Shown piece after piece: positions 9,060 to 17,394 of a DNA stretch of 27,571 nucleotides (positions are counted from its first letter, which is position 1; each line of letters starts with the position of its first letter). The stretch covers positions 1 through 27,571 of the forward strand of contig NZ_JBMGQR010000056.1 of NCBI RefSeq assembly GCF_049059935.1, in the 5' to 3' direction. A program made the position numbers and the translations under genes. This stretch comes from JAURVT01 sp049059935 (GTDB taxonomy: Bacteria; Actinomycetota; Actinomycetes; Propionibacteriales; Nocardioidaceae). The notes under the pieces are model-generated. The model searched no databases. It was not told where the DNA came from and saw nothing but the letters and a program-made list of their open reading frames with translations.

Positions 9060-10706
9060 TCATCGCCCGTGGTCTCGGTCAGTGCTCTTGCGTCGTTCGG
9101 GTAGCGGCCGTGGCAGCGGGCTCACCTGGTTCGGTGTCACCGACCGCGTCCGACTGGTATTGCTGTTCAAGGCGGCCGCGACGTCGGCGGCGTGCTGGGT
9201 CTCGGCCGACATCTGCGGCACCGTGACGGACCCGCTCGTAGTGGCGCTGGCGTACCCGGTGAGCGGTACCCGGGACAGGCGTTCGAGCACGTCGATGTGC
9301 GTGCGGCGGGCCTCGACGGCCTGCCCCACCGCCGCCTGCCGGTCACGGATCGCGGTGGCCATCTTGAACACCTGTTGGGCCAGCAGCACCCCCGCGACCG
9401 ATCCCTTCCCGTCGGTGCGTGACTGCAGCAGCACGACCGCGGCGCCCATCGTCGAGGCGCTACCGCGCCGGTGCGGCTCTCCGCGCCTGCGCACCTGCGC
9501 CGAGCGCGCCAGCTGCGCGGCCGCCGCGTTCAACTCCCGGGCGTTCGCGGTGTCGAACCGCGCCCACGCCGACAACACACCGGAGGCATCACGCGCGACG
9601 TCGGCCCACGCGGCCGCGTCCGTGACCGGCACACTCGCCAGTCGCGCATTCACCTCACCGAGCGTCCGCGCCACACTTTCCGAGGCGCCCTCACGAACGG
9701 GCTTGGCCTCACGTCCGGCACCGGCCGGCGCCTGGCCCTTGGCTGCCGCCGCCCACTCGGCGGACGCGGCGTCGGCCTGCTCGAGCGTGGGTGTCTGGAA
9801 CCCTTCACGGATGCGTGGCAGGGACAGGTCCTTACCCAGGCGGCCGCCGCCGTAGAACACGAGCTTGTCGTTGTACTCCGCCGGCTTCAGTGCGGCCTTG
9901 TAGCCGGTGACGACGTCGGTGGTGCCCTTGGCGTAGTACGGCTTCACCACCACACCCGAGGCACGCACCCGGCGGACCCACTCGGCCTCGCTCGTCGACG
10001 CCACGGCCGCGGCACGGACCCGGTGCGCGAGCTCGACCGGTGCGGTGTTTGGCATCCCGGCCCGCTCGGCCGCGGCCCGCTCGGCGGCCTTCTCGCCACG
10101 CACCGACAAACCAGCTTCGCGGCCGGCGACGGTGCGCAGCCCGTGGGCCTTCTCGATCTCCCGGCACGCGTCCTGGGCGCGCTTGTAGTCCAGGTACTCC
10201 CCACCCCACCGGGTGCCGTCCTCACGCACCGCCGACGCCGCGATGTGGATGTGGTCGTTGCCGTTCGCAGACGCGCCGTGGTGGATCGCCACCCACCTAG
10301 CCGGCGCCTTGCCCGACCCCTCCTCGGTGAACCCCATCCGGTCCATGAAGTCCCGCGCGACGGCGTCCCACTTCTCCTCCGACAACGCGCCCTCGTCGGC
10401 CGCCAGCGACAGCGAGCAGTGCCACACGTGCTGGTTCCTGTAGCCCATCACGGTCTTGCGCTCGGTCACCGGATCGAGCGCCGTCACTTGCGCCCGGACC
10501 TCGGTCCCCCACCGCTTCCGCGGCTCGTCGAGGTAGTCCGCGATCTCGTTCGCACCGGCGCGGTCCAGCTGCTCGGCGCCGTGCCAGGCGACCAGATGGG
10601 CGTCTCCAGAAACGACGTGTGGGTTGTCGTGCTCGTTGGCCTTGCCAGGCCCGGCGAGGTACTGCACTAGGCCGCGCATGTCGCCGCCCTTGACGACGTT
10701 CGGCAT
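9060..10706 (-). CDS. MOBP-like conjugative relaxase
   Basis: A 548-residue relaxase/mobilisation nuclease. The start is the ATG in TGATG, where the mobC stop and this ATG share a base. An in-frame GTG lies directly before it. Near the N-terminus MRGLVQYLAG offers Y16 as the likely nicking tyrosine. The metal-binding histidines are in HHGASANGNDHIHI at about 142-155 (H142/H143, H152, H154), the signature of Pfam Relaxase proteins. The enzyme would nick oriT, stay covalently attached to the strand and be delivered through the coupling protein. The C-terminal half (about 300-548) is Ala/Arg/Glu-rich and helical with no recognised helicase or primase motif. A long antisense frame over it is a codon-bias shadow. 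Confidence 0.9.
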   Translation of the reverse strand: MPNVVKGGDMRGLVQYLAGPGKANEHDNPHVVSGDAHLVAWHGAEQLDRAGANEIADYLDEPRKRWGTEVRAQVTALDPVTERKTVMGYRNQHVWHCSLSLAADEGALSEEKWDAVARDFMDRMGFTEEGSGKAPARWVAIHHGASANGNDHIHIAASAVREDGTRWGGEYLDYKRAQDACREIEKAHGLRTVAGREAGLSVRGEKAAERAAAERAGMPNTAPVELAHRVRAAAVASTSEAEWVRRVRASGVVVKPYYAKGTTDVVTGYKAALKPAEYNDKLVFYGGGRLGKDLSLPRIREGFQTPTLEQADAASAEWAAAAKGQAPAGAGREAKPVREGASESVARTLGEVNARLASVPVTDAAAWADVARDASGVLSAWARFDTANARELNAAAAQLARSAQVRRRGEPHRRGSASTMGAAVVLLQSRTDGKGSVAGVLLAQQVFKMATAIRDRQAAVGQAVEARRTHIDVLERLSRVPLTGYASATTSGSVTVPQMSAETQHAADVAAALNSNTSRTRSVTPNQVSPLPRPLPERRKSTDRDHGR

Positions 10707-11197
10707 CACGGCCGGCCACCACCAGGCGCGCGGTTCGGATCACCGGGGAACCCCGAGTAGATGTCACCCACAGGCCGGTCCATGTCGTCCAGCAGCTGCG
10801 TCAATCGGTCGCACACTCCCCCGAGCGCCACGATCGCCGGGCCCGTGTCGGGCTGCTTCTCAAGCGTCGCGTTCGTGGCCCGCGCGATCTGGTTGATGTT
10901 CACCGACACCTTGCCCAGAAGCCGCGTCATTCGAAACAGCTCGCCGATCAACTCGGCACGCGTCTTGGCAGCCTCAGAACCACCCGCGAGCGCCGACTCG
11001 ACCAGCAACCGCGACACCGTGATGTCCCGCTCCGCGGCCTTCACGACCAGCCGGTACTCCTGGTCCTCGGTCACCTTCACCTTGTGCACGATCGTGCGCG
11101 GCGACCCCGGCTTGCGCACCTGCGGGACACCCAACCGCCGACGGCCAGACGGCGCACCCGTGACGCTCTCAGCGCCCGTCTGCGGCTCGTCGGTCAT
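10706..11197 (-). CDS. mobC: MobC-type relaxosome accessory protein
   Basis: A 163-residue protein with a GAGGGG ribosome site. The core LLGKVSVNINQIARATNATL (about residues 92-111) is the typical MobC signature. The preceding segment VKVTEDQEYRLVVKAAERD, followed by SRLLVESAL, fits a ribbon-helix-helix DNA-binding part. MobC proteins bind oriT and help the relaxase open the nic region. The stop codon overlaps the relaxase start. The Arg/Pro-rich N-terminus (about 40 residues) is probably disordered. The candidate oriT lies upstream in the adjacent long intergenic region. Confidence 0.88.
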   Translation of the reverse strand: MTDEPQTGAESVTGAPSGRRRLGVPQVRKPGSPRTIVHKVKVTEDQEYRLVVKAAERDITVSRLLVESALAGGSEAAKTRAELIGELFRMTRLLGKVSVNINQIARATNATLEKQPDTGPAIVALGGVCDRLTQLLDDMDRPVGDIYSGFPGDPNRAPGGGRP

Positions 11198-11260
11198 CGG
11201 ATTGGCCCCTCGTCACTCGTCCTGTCCTCAGCCCAGCGCAGCGAGCCCGCCAGGGCAGTT

Positions 11261-11276
11261 CCACACCCCAGTGTGG
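11261..11276. repeat. Inverted repeat near the mobC promoter
   Basis: CCACAC-CCCA-GTGTGG is a perfect 6-bp inverted repeat 64 bp upstream of the mobC ATG. It is a candidate binding site for MobC or the relaxase, or an operator. Confidence 0.45.
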
Positions 11277-11467
11277 CAGCCCGGGACCGCGAGGTCCAGA
11301 GATGACGGCTACGAGGGCACCTCGTGCTTTAGCTTGCTCCGCCGTCACCAAGCGCTAGCAGTCCGGCGGCGGCGCGCCGCCTCACGAGGACCAGTGCCCT
11401 CCGGGCACGCACCTGTTGGTAAATCTCCTGCTCCCGAGCCGCCCATCTTGACGCCGATCCCCAGGAG

Positions 11468-11495
11468 CGCAAGGGCGCTTCGCGTCGCTGCGCGA
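11468..11495 (-). other. Candidate oriT core (hairpin plus nic-like GCGCCCT)
   Basis: Read on the minus strand, TCGCG-CAGCGA-CGCGA forms an inverted repeat and is followed at once by AGCGCCCTTGCG. The arrangement of a short hairpin, then an AxGCGCCCT-type nick region, recalls the oriT of RSF1010-like mobilisable plasmids (nic near TGCGCCCT). It lies about 270 bp upstream of mobC. Family analogy and position are the only support, and the exact nick site is unknown. Confidence 0.42.
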
Positions 11496-11769
11496 TGACC
11501 CTGCGGGCCACCCCTGCGCACCTGGTGATCGGCATGGGCGGACTTCATCGGGAGCCGGAGGAAAAACGGTCACGGCGCCGCAGGCGCCCTCAGGCAGCGC
11601 ATCTGTGCTGCCGGCCGTCCGGAGGCCGACGACGAGACCCCAAACGGGAATAACCACCCCACCAGGGCACCACCCACACCAGGAGCACACGAGGACCCTG
11701 AACACCGCTGCTGCGATCGCGGCGGGACCGATCCCAGCCGTCCACGACGGCGTCGCTAAGTGCACGCGA

Positions 11770-11787
11770 GCGCGGCAAGCGCCGCGC
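11770..11787 (-). terminator. GC hairpin downstream of the membrane-protein gene
   Basis: GCGCGGC-AAGC-GCCGCGC is a perfect 7-bp stem with a 4-nt loop, 71 bp beyond the stop of the membrane-protein gene. There is no U-run, so termination by it is an inference. Confidence 0.4.
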
Positions 11788-11857
11788 GGCAAGGCCGATT
11801 GTCCCGTCGTCGAAAGGGCACGATTCCCAGCGCCACCCGCTCTGGTGTTTGTCAGCC

Positions 11858-13402
11858 CTAAAGGCCCTCGTCGCAGCCGCGACCATTCCTCGGGTACCGA
11901 AGGCTGACCGATCCACGCGGGACGAAGGTGACGCCGTCGACACCGCCGAGCAGTAGGGCGTAGCTACTGGCCGTCTCACCGACGAACGTTGCCTCGACCA
12001 GATCCCCGCCGTCGCCGTCGCCGGCACCGGCGCCTTCCAGACAAACTCGTTGGACCAAGCCGGGCGCCGACGGCGCGAAGGTCGCACCGGCAAGAACCGC
12101 TCGGGCATCGTCATAGGGCCTGACGACCCAGGGGCCCGCCACGGTGAAAACGGCCAATGCCGCAGCCGCCGCAACCATTGAGCGTGACTCAGGTGCCAAC
12201 CACACCACCACCCGGGTGAGGACGACCGTCACGAGCAGGACGAGCACCAGTTCACCCAGTCCGTCGCGCAGGCCGATCAAGAAAGGTTTCACAACCGGCG
12301 GCAGGGTCCCATTCCCGATGCCCAGCCCCTCGGCCCACACCGTCGCCCTGATGTGGACTACAGCGACGACGATGGCAGTAGGGGCGACCAGGAATCGTGC
12401 CAAGGCCTGAACGGCCCTGGGTCCGCGCGAACGCAGCGCGTGGTCCGCCAACCACACCACGCCCAGTGCACCGGTCACCCCGAGCAGAATTGTCGCGGTC
12501 TCGATCGAGGACAACGCACCATAGACGTAGACGAACCCGACCAAGAGGCCACCGACGAGCCAGGACCGCAAGGTGCCGATGAGGCCCATGTGTCGACCGC
12601 CCCCGTCCGCACTTGGGCGCCACCGCCGCCGCAGTACGAGGTTCAGTGCGGCACCGACCAGGACGCTCACCACCGCGAAGATCGCCATCGGCCAGACCCA
12701 TCCCCACAACGACGCGGGCCGCTCAGTCTGCCCGGGAACCCACCCGGCGGTGATCGCGAACGCGGTGAGGATCGCACCCACAACGGTGACGACGCCAACG
12801 ACCGGAAGGCTGCTCAGCAAGGCGGCCGTGTCATCGTCGTGACTCACCCGTCTGCCGGCCACGACGAACGCGAGATCGGTGTCATTGGCCCAGACGTCGC
12901 GCTTATGTGGGGTGCTGAAGCGGCGCAGCCGTCGCACCGGGCGGCGCCGCGGTGGGGTCTGCACGACGATGGCGGCGTCGAGACCGCGTAGTGCGTCATT
13001 TACAGACCTGGCGACGGCTGCTTGTTCGTCTCGGTCCAGGGCGCGTGCGGTGAGCGGAACCAGCACGGCGATGGTCGTGCGCACGCCGTCCTGAGTGCTG
13101 CCACAGACGGTAATGCCGGCACGATCGAGCAATGCCACGGCTGCTGGCCGATCGTCGACACCGGTGGTCAGCACCGCGTGGCGCCAACGTCGCCCACCGA
13201 TCAGACGGCGCGCCCGGACCGCCGCATCGGACCACAATGCCGGCCGCAGGACGGCTGCGCGACCGGATCGGGCGCCCACGACTCCACCAGCGGACGTCGT
13301 GGGACCTGCCCCGTCGGAACTTGGCTCGGTGCCGCTCCCGTCGGCGTTCCCAAATTCGGTCGACCGTTGGTCGTGTTCCTCCGCACCGTGCGGGCCTGTC
13401 AA
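11858..13402 (-). CDS. Seven-helix membrane protein, unknown function, coupled to PD-(D/E)XK-like gene
   Basis: A 514-residue protein starting at a TTG that overlaps the upstream stop (TTGA), which implies translational coupling. About 190 cytoplasmic residues come first: a disordered Ser/Gly tail, then a soluble domain around residues 60-180 with LDRAGITVCGSTQDGVRTTI and an Arg-rich patch at 151-161. Seven hydrophobic helices follow at roughly 195-220, 232-257, 279-298, 301-319, 334-352, 382-402 and 408-427. The C-terminal segment of about 85 residues contains VEATFVGETASSYALLLGG and probably lies outside the membrane. I recognise no family. Pairing with a nuclease-like protein suggests a defence unit with a membrane effector, but nothing in the sequence proves this. 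Confidence 0.82.
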   Translation of the reverse strand: MTGPHGAEEHDQRSTEFGNADGSGTEPSSDGAGPTTSAGGVVGARSGRAAVLRPALWSDAAVRARRLIGGRRWRHAVLTTGVDDRPAAVALLDRAGITVCGSTQDGVRTTIAVLVPLTARALDRDEQAAVARSVNDALRGLDAAIVVQTPPRRRPVRRLRRFSTPHKRDVWANDTDLAFVVAGRRVSHDDDTAALLSSLPVVGVVTVVGAILTAFAITAGWVPGQTERPASLWGWVWPMAIFAVVSVLVGAALNLVLRRRWRPSADGGGRHMGLIGTLRSWLVGGLLVGFVYVYGALSSIETATILLGVTGALGVVWLADHALRSRGPRAVQALARFLVAPTAIVVAVVHIRATVWAEGLGIGNGTLPPVVKPFLIGLRDGLGELVLVLLVTVVLTRVVVWLAPESRSMVAAAAALAVFTVAGPWVVRPYDDARAVLAGATFAPSAPGLVQRVCLEGAGAGDGDGGDLVEATFVGETASSYALLLGGVDGVTFVPRGSVSLRYPRNGRGCDEGL

Positions 13403-14382
13403 CGCCGAAGGCGCCCGTCGAGCTCGACCACGGCCGGTATAAGCACGGCCACCATGTCGCCCAAGACCTCGACCTCGACTCGGCCGGTCCGCACTCCAAG
13501 GTAAGAGCCGGTGTAACCCGTCGCGTACTTGAGCGGCAGATCGTGTTGTCGGGCCTGGCTCATCTTGATGTCGGAAAGTTCTGACCCACCACGACCGGGC
13601 TCGGTCGAAATGGCGGCCGCCGTGCCCTTCAGGCGGCCCTCTAGGAAGGCTCCGATGGCGCGCGCGTAACCGATCCAGGTCGGCGCGTCGGTGATGTTCG
13701 AGGACGGAGCGGCGAAATCGGCTGCGGTCACACTGATGCCGACGTTGGCGACGTACTTCTTGCCGACGTCGGAGCGCGCGGCCTCGACCTGGACCGTCAG
13801 CTGTCGGCCGTCATCAAGAGGAGGACTGCTCAAGGTCAGGCTGGGGTAGCCGCCCAGACCCGCTTGGTCGTCCTTGGTCCACCCCGCCGGGGGCTGCCCC
13901 AGGTCCAGCACAGCCAGTGCGCGCCGGGCAATGCGCTTGGTGTCGTTCACCGCCTCGATGTCGGCGACCGAGATACGCGACTCGGGCAAACGGGACAGCA
14001 GGTCGTGCCAGGTGACCACGGTCGTGGTGACAGTGAGGGCCTCGGCGGGTACGTCGTCCTGGCTCTTGACCAGCACCAGCAAGTGATCGACCGTTCGAGC
14101 CTCGCGGGTCAGCTGCCCGACCGTGACCTCGTGTGCGATCTTTCCCTCGATGCCGACCGACACGTGCCCGAACTCGAGGACAACGTCCAGGTTCTCGCGC
14201 CTCGACATCTCGCACCCCACCGCGGTGAGCGCAGGCAGCACCAGCCCGGTCAGGTCCTGGAGCACTCGTCGCGTCCTCGCCGAGTCATGACGCAACTCGG
14301 CGGCCAGAGCCCTCATCGCCAGCGGCTCCGTCGTGAAAATCGAACCCGCCCCCACCGGTGCGTCGGTGTCGGTCTGCGTCAT
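13399..14382 (-). CDS. PD-(D/E)XK nuclease-like protein
   Basis: A 327-residue protein. I choose the ATG at MTQTDTD because a GGGGG ribosome-site-like stretch precedes it; the frame extends eight codons further. Helices at about 20-55 are followed by RRENLDVVLEFGHVSVGIEGK, split as D66 and E79-G-K81, with Q90 after it. This D-x12-E-x-K spacing is the core of the PD-(D/E)XK phosphodiesterase fold, and THIS region continues with DHLLVLVKSQ as a strand. The C-terminal half (about 170-327) is a separate mixed domain with no motif I know. Its stop overlaps the start of the membrane-protein gene. It could be a nuclease or a nucleic-acid sensor; activity is inferred. Confidence 0.72.
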   Translation of the reverse strand: MTQTDTDAPVGAGSIFTTEPLAMRALAAELRHDSARTRRVLQDLTGLVLPALTAVGCEMSRRENLDVVLEFGHVSVGIEGKIAHEVTVGQLTREARTVDHLLVLVKSQDDVPAEALTVTTTVVTWHDLLSRLPESRISVADIEAVNDTKRIARRALAVLDLGQPPAGWTKDDQAGLGGYPSLTLSSPPLDDGRQLTVQVEAARSDVGKKYVANVGISVTAADFAAPSSNITDAPTWIGYARAIGAFLEGRLKGTAAAISTEPGRGGSELSDIKMSQARQHDLPLKYATGYTGSYLGVRTGRVEVEVLGDMVAVLIPAVVELDGRLRR

Positions 14383-14846
14383 CAGATACCCCCGTGTTTG
14401 TGACACCGCAGCCTAGACGCGTCACCGATCGACGGACCCTGTGGGCCTTCGGTGCAGCCCCCGCCTGCGCACCGCAACGGGCTGCACCCGATCGCACACT
14501 GCTCACGAGCCGGTATACGCGACGGATCGTCCGCGCCTGGCTGAGTATCGGCACCACCACGACGCACAGCAGCGGGCTAGGGCCGCGGACGGCAGGCCAG
14601 ACACCGCGAGATTGAGCTCCAGCAGGAGCGAGGCCGTCATCGCGACGACCTCAGGATGGCGCAAACGTCGGCGGATCACCGCAGTCCGGCATCATCCTCA
14701 TCGAGACTCTGCGCCACCGACCTTGGACTTTCAGCCCATGTTGAGCAACCCCTAAGTCTGGGCGCCTTCTTAGTGCCGCGATCGGGCACTGGTGGGCGCA
14801 GGTTGATGCGGACTCCTCTCTATTGACCTGGAATGGCGTCTGGTCC
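14383..14846. other. 464-bp region without a supported gene
   Basis: The region holds the probable promoter of the nuclease-membrane gene pair (near 14383-14450) and, at 14772-14790, the hairpin AGTGCC-GCGATCG-GGCACT, which may end the unknown gene that stops at 14847. Short frames on both strands lack ribosome sites and protein-like composition. Confidence 0.45.
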
Positions 14847-15494
14847 TCAAGACCGGTCGACCCTGTCGAACATCCGACCGCCCTTGGCGCTCAACTTGAT
14901 CGGCACCAGCACCGGCCGCAACTGCAGACCCGGGTGCGGCTCGCCTGGACGCCGTGTCAGCGTCGCGACCTTGGCTCTGGCGCGTCCCACCAGCAGAGGT
15001 CCGGTATCGCGGACGCCAATCGCAATCCAGAAAGGTGACACTGCGGCCGGATCGGTGATCCGGTGTGGCAGGCCCGGACACAGGCGCTGTGCGTCTCGTA
15101 CCCATGGCGACGCCGGGTCGCCCCCCAGGTAGAACTCGACCGGTCCCGATGGACGTGTCCGCTTCACGCCCATCGCATGCGCGACATGGCCATTCAGCGA
15201 TGCGTCAGGATGTGTGCCGGTGTCGCCCACCAATTCCCACCCTTCGCCCGGGCCGTCCCCGTCGACGCCGATCACTTGGGGCCTGGACAGTCCAGCATGG
15301 ACCCACACACTGCTGAGCATTACATGATGATGGCCGCCATCGGCGCGTGTCAGCAACCCTGCGGAGTCGGGTTGCCAGTCCTCCGGCGTGGCGGTGGCGT
15401 CGGGCGGGCAGTGGGCCGATCGGTCGGCGATCGGCCCAAGTGGCGCCGCCGGTCGCTGCCCCGGGCACGGAGGCTCGATGTGTACGACCTGCAT
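14847..15494 (-). CDS. Hypothetical protein, unknown family
   Basis: A 215-residue product if started at the ATG for MQVVHIEPPCPG. A TTG seven codons upstream is the other option and neither has a clear ribosome site. Codon third positions are GC-rich along the minus strand, and the C-terminal part (SPFWIAIGVRDTGPLLVGRA, then LTRRPGEPHPGLQLRPVLVP) looks like folded protein, so I keep it as a gene. The N-terminus has two Cys and several His residues but no recognisable zinc motif. It is divergent from the SEC-C gene. A competing plus-strand frame over 15063-15620 looks less protein-like. Confidence is moderate. Confidence 0.5.
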   Translation of the reverse strand: MQVVHIEPPCPGQRPAAPLGPIADRSAHCPPDATATPEDWQPDSAGLLTRADGGHHHVMLSSVWVHAGLSRPQVIGVDGDGPGEGWELVGDTGTHPDASLNGHVAHAMGVKRTRPSGPVEFYLGGDPASPWVRDAQRLCPGLPHRITDPAAVSPFWIAIGVRDTGPLLVGRARAKVATLTRRPGEPHPGLQLRPVLVPIKLSAKGGRMFDRVDRS

Positions 15495-15870
15495 CCACCG
15501 GGAAGCTTGTCTCAACTGCAGTCAGGGCAGGGTGGCGCCACGGTCGCGCCGCCCCTATCTCGTGGGCGCGCCGAGGATGGTGTGAGTCTCCCGCGTCGGC
15601 TTAGTCGTGCCGGGACTTAGGACCACAACGTCCGGTCTGGCGACGGGAAAGGAGCACGCCACTGCGATGCAAAAATCGCAGCGGCGCAGGCGGTCCTCAA
15701 ACGTAGGGGTCGGCTCGAGTTGGTCATCTGGCTTCGCAGATTGCCGCTCGAACTCGACGGAGACCTGAGTGGGTATCGGGGCCGGGCCGGCCCCACAGCT
15801 GAGGTGGCACCGCCCGGCCCGAGCGTGGCGCGCCACCCCGGTCTGTGCGCGCAGCACATAGATTCGAGAG
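15495..15870. other. 376-bp divergent promoter region
   Basis: This lies between the minus-strand unknown gene and the plus-strand SEC-C gene. It should contain promoters for both. The only one I can point to is the TAGATT box next to the SEC-C start. No further gene is supported. Confidence 0.4.
15859..15864 (+). promoter_or_regulatory. -10-like box placing transcription start at the SEC-C ATG
   Basis: TAGATT fits the actinobacterial TANNNT -10 consensus and ends six bases before the ATG at 15871. Transcription would begin at or next to the start codon, giving a leaderless mRNA. A GAGAG stretch in those six bases is too close to act as a good ribosome site. Confidence 0.45.
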
Positions 15871-17394
15871 ATGGACCCGCTGGCGGAACTTGGACGCAAC
15901 GACCGGTGCTGGTGTGGGTCGCACCTGAAGTACAAGCACTGCCACGGCGACAAGCGCCCCGCTTCGGTGGCAGGAGCTCCCTTGCCACCCGATTGGCCCG
16001 GTTGCCGCTACATCTCTCCATCGATGTCGGTGCGCACCGAGGCGCTGACCGAGTCGTTATCCCCTGGAACGCCCATCTATCTCCCCCCGACTGAACCGGC
16101 TCCAAGTGCCATCGCCTACACCAATTGGGAGCACGAGCTATCCAAGACCGCTCTCAAACCCGGTGAGCATCTGGACCCGGCCGTGTTGGGAAAGCTGCGC
16201 GTAGAGGTTCTGCGTCGTGTGTCGACATTGACCGGTGACGGGAGCCCAGAAGACAACGTCGTCGAAGCGCTCTACCGCCTGGCCGCGGAGACCCTTAGAA
16301 CGGTCGACTCGCTGTCGCGACGGCGTCCCAAGCCCACGGTCTTGTGGAACGAGGAACTGGACGTCCCAACATTCTTGGGACGGACCCTCCTGCTGGCCGA
16401 CCACGTATTGGTGCCTGACGATCTTTTTGCTGCCCTGACTCGCTCGGCCGACCTTGAGACCTTTCGACGCCTGGCCAAGGCACAGCTCGAGCTGTCTGAC
16501 CTCATCTCCAACGGACTTGTTGTCTTTGTGCCCCGCGGGGTGGCCATGGCGCACAGGGGCCCGGCAGCACAGCAACTCACCGCGCGCGACCTCGCCGACG
16601 GTAGGCTCGTGGACTGGGTCCGCGACCAACTCATCGTCGAGGGACCGACAGCCAGAGAGACCTTGCTGGTCTCAGCGGGCGACGACTTGTCTACCGACCC
16701 GGTAAACTTCTGGATGTACGGGCGAGTCGAACCTGGTTCGTTTGATAACGAGGCTGGAACGTTCATGTGGGGCTCGCTCCAGCCCTACGATGCGGGTCAC
16801 GACTATGCCCCGTGGATGAGGCAGGTCGTAAATTCGGCCACGTCGATGTTCATCCAGAGGACCAACGAGCGACTGGTCTCCGCCGACGTGTTCGCAGCCG
16901 AGTACGTGTCGGCGTCGATGTTCGAGGCGCGCCTGCTGCGCCGACAAGGAACAGGTACCGGCGGTGTCGCCCAATCCGCGATCTGGGCCGACGTTCCTGC
17001 GCTGCCAGACCTGAAGAGTCCTGACCTGGCCAGAGCGCTACTGAACGAGGCTGCTGTCGCCGACCTCAGAGATCAGGTCCGCGTGTCCGTCATGACCGCG
17101 CGAGCGCCCGGAGAGCAAGTGGATGCCCTGACCCACTTGGCACACGGGCTCGAGGCCGCGTCGCACAAGCTGGAGCGCAAAATGTCCTCAGACCGCTTCT
17201 GGCAGGCAATCAGCCCTGCGACGTTGGGTACGGCCGGCTTGTTCATCGGCGGAATCTTTGGGGGACTTCCCGGCCTGGTCGGTGGTGGGCTTGGCGCAGC
17301 CGCGGGTCTCACCCCTTACCTGGGAACCCGCCTCACTGATCGCAGAGACGCCGCCTATTTGTTCGTTGCAGGCAGGCGCGCAAGCGCTCGCTGA
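15871..17394 (+). CDS. SEC-C motif protein with C-terminal glycine-rich hydrophobic segment
   Basis: A 507-residue protein. It opens with GRNDRCWCGSHLKYKHCHG: C13-x-C15-x8-C24-H25 is the SEC-C zinc motif first seen at the SecA C-terminus and found in many unrelated proteins. About 400 residues of unrecognised mixed sequence follow, containing RPKPTVLWNEELDVPTFLG and LLADHVLVPDDLFAALTRS, with PRGVAMAHRGPAAQQL further on. The end (about 452-487) is very hydrophobic and glycine-rich (LFIGGIFGGLPGLVGG) and looks like a membrane hairpin or membrane-active segment. It stands alone, with no tight neighbour. Soluble sensor-like body plus membrane segment beside defence genes makes a single-gene defence role possible, but this is unproven. 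Confidence 0.8.
   Translation: MDPLAELGRNDRCWCGSHLKYKHCHGDKRPASVAGAPLPPDWPGCRYISPSMSVRTEALTESLSPGTPIYLPPTEPAPSAIAYTNWEHELSKTALKPGEHLDPAVLGKLRVEVLRRVSTLTGDGSPEDNVVEALYRLAAETLRTVDSLSRRRPKPTVLWNEELDVPTFLGRTLLLADHVLVPDDLFAALTRSADLETFRRLAKAQLELSDLISNGLVVFVPRGVAMAHRGPAAQQLTARDLADGRLVDWVRDQLIVEGPTARETLLVSAGDDLSTDPVNFWMYGRVEPGSFDNEAGTFMWGSLQPYDAGHDYAPWMRQVVNSATSMFIQRTNERLVSADVFAAEYVSASMFEARLLRRQGTGTGGVAQSAIWADVPALPDLKSPDLARALLNEAAVADLRDQVRVSVMTARAPGEQVDALTHLAHGLEAASHKLERKMSSDRFWQAISPATLGTAGLFIGGIFGGLPGLVGGGLGAAAGLTPYLGTRLTDRRDAAYLFVAGRRASAR

Larger units (their letters stand above)
11198..11857. other. 660-bp intergenic region upstream of mobC
   Basis: No convincing gene is present on either strand; open frames here have no ribosome site and no protein-like composition. 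The stretch is unusually rich in inverted repeats: one at 11261-11276, the oriT candidate at 11468-11495, a tandem cluster around 11578-11632 (GGCGCC-GCA-GGCGCC, GGCAGC...GCTGCC, CGGCC...GGCCG) and a GC hairpin at 11770-11787. This is the expected position and character of a transfer origin region. Confidence 0.6.

Noticed and set aside
9471..10670. 399-codon plus-strand frame opposite the relaxase
   Set aside because: Codon-bias shadow; composition is Arg/His/Gly-rich and it lacks any domain pattern, while the minus strand carries the relaxase histidine motif.
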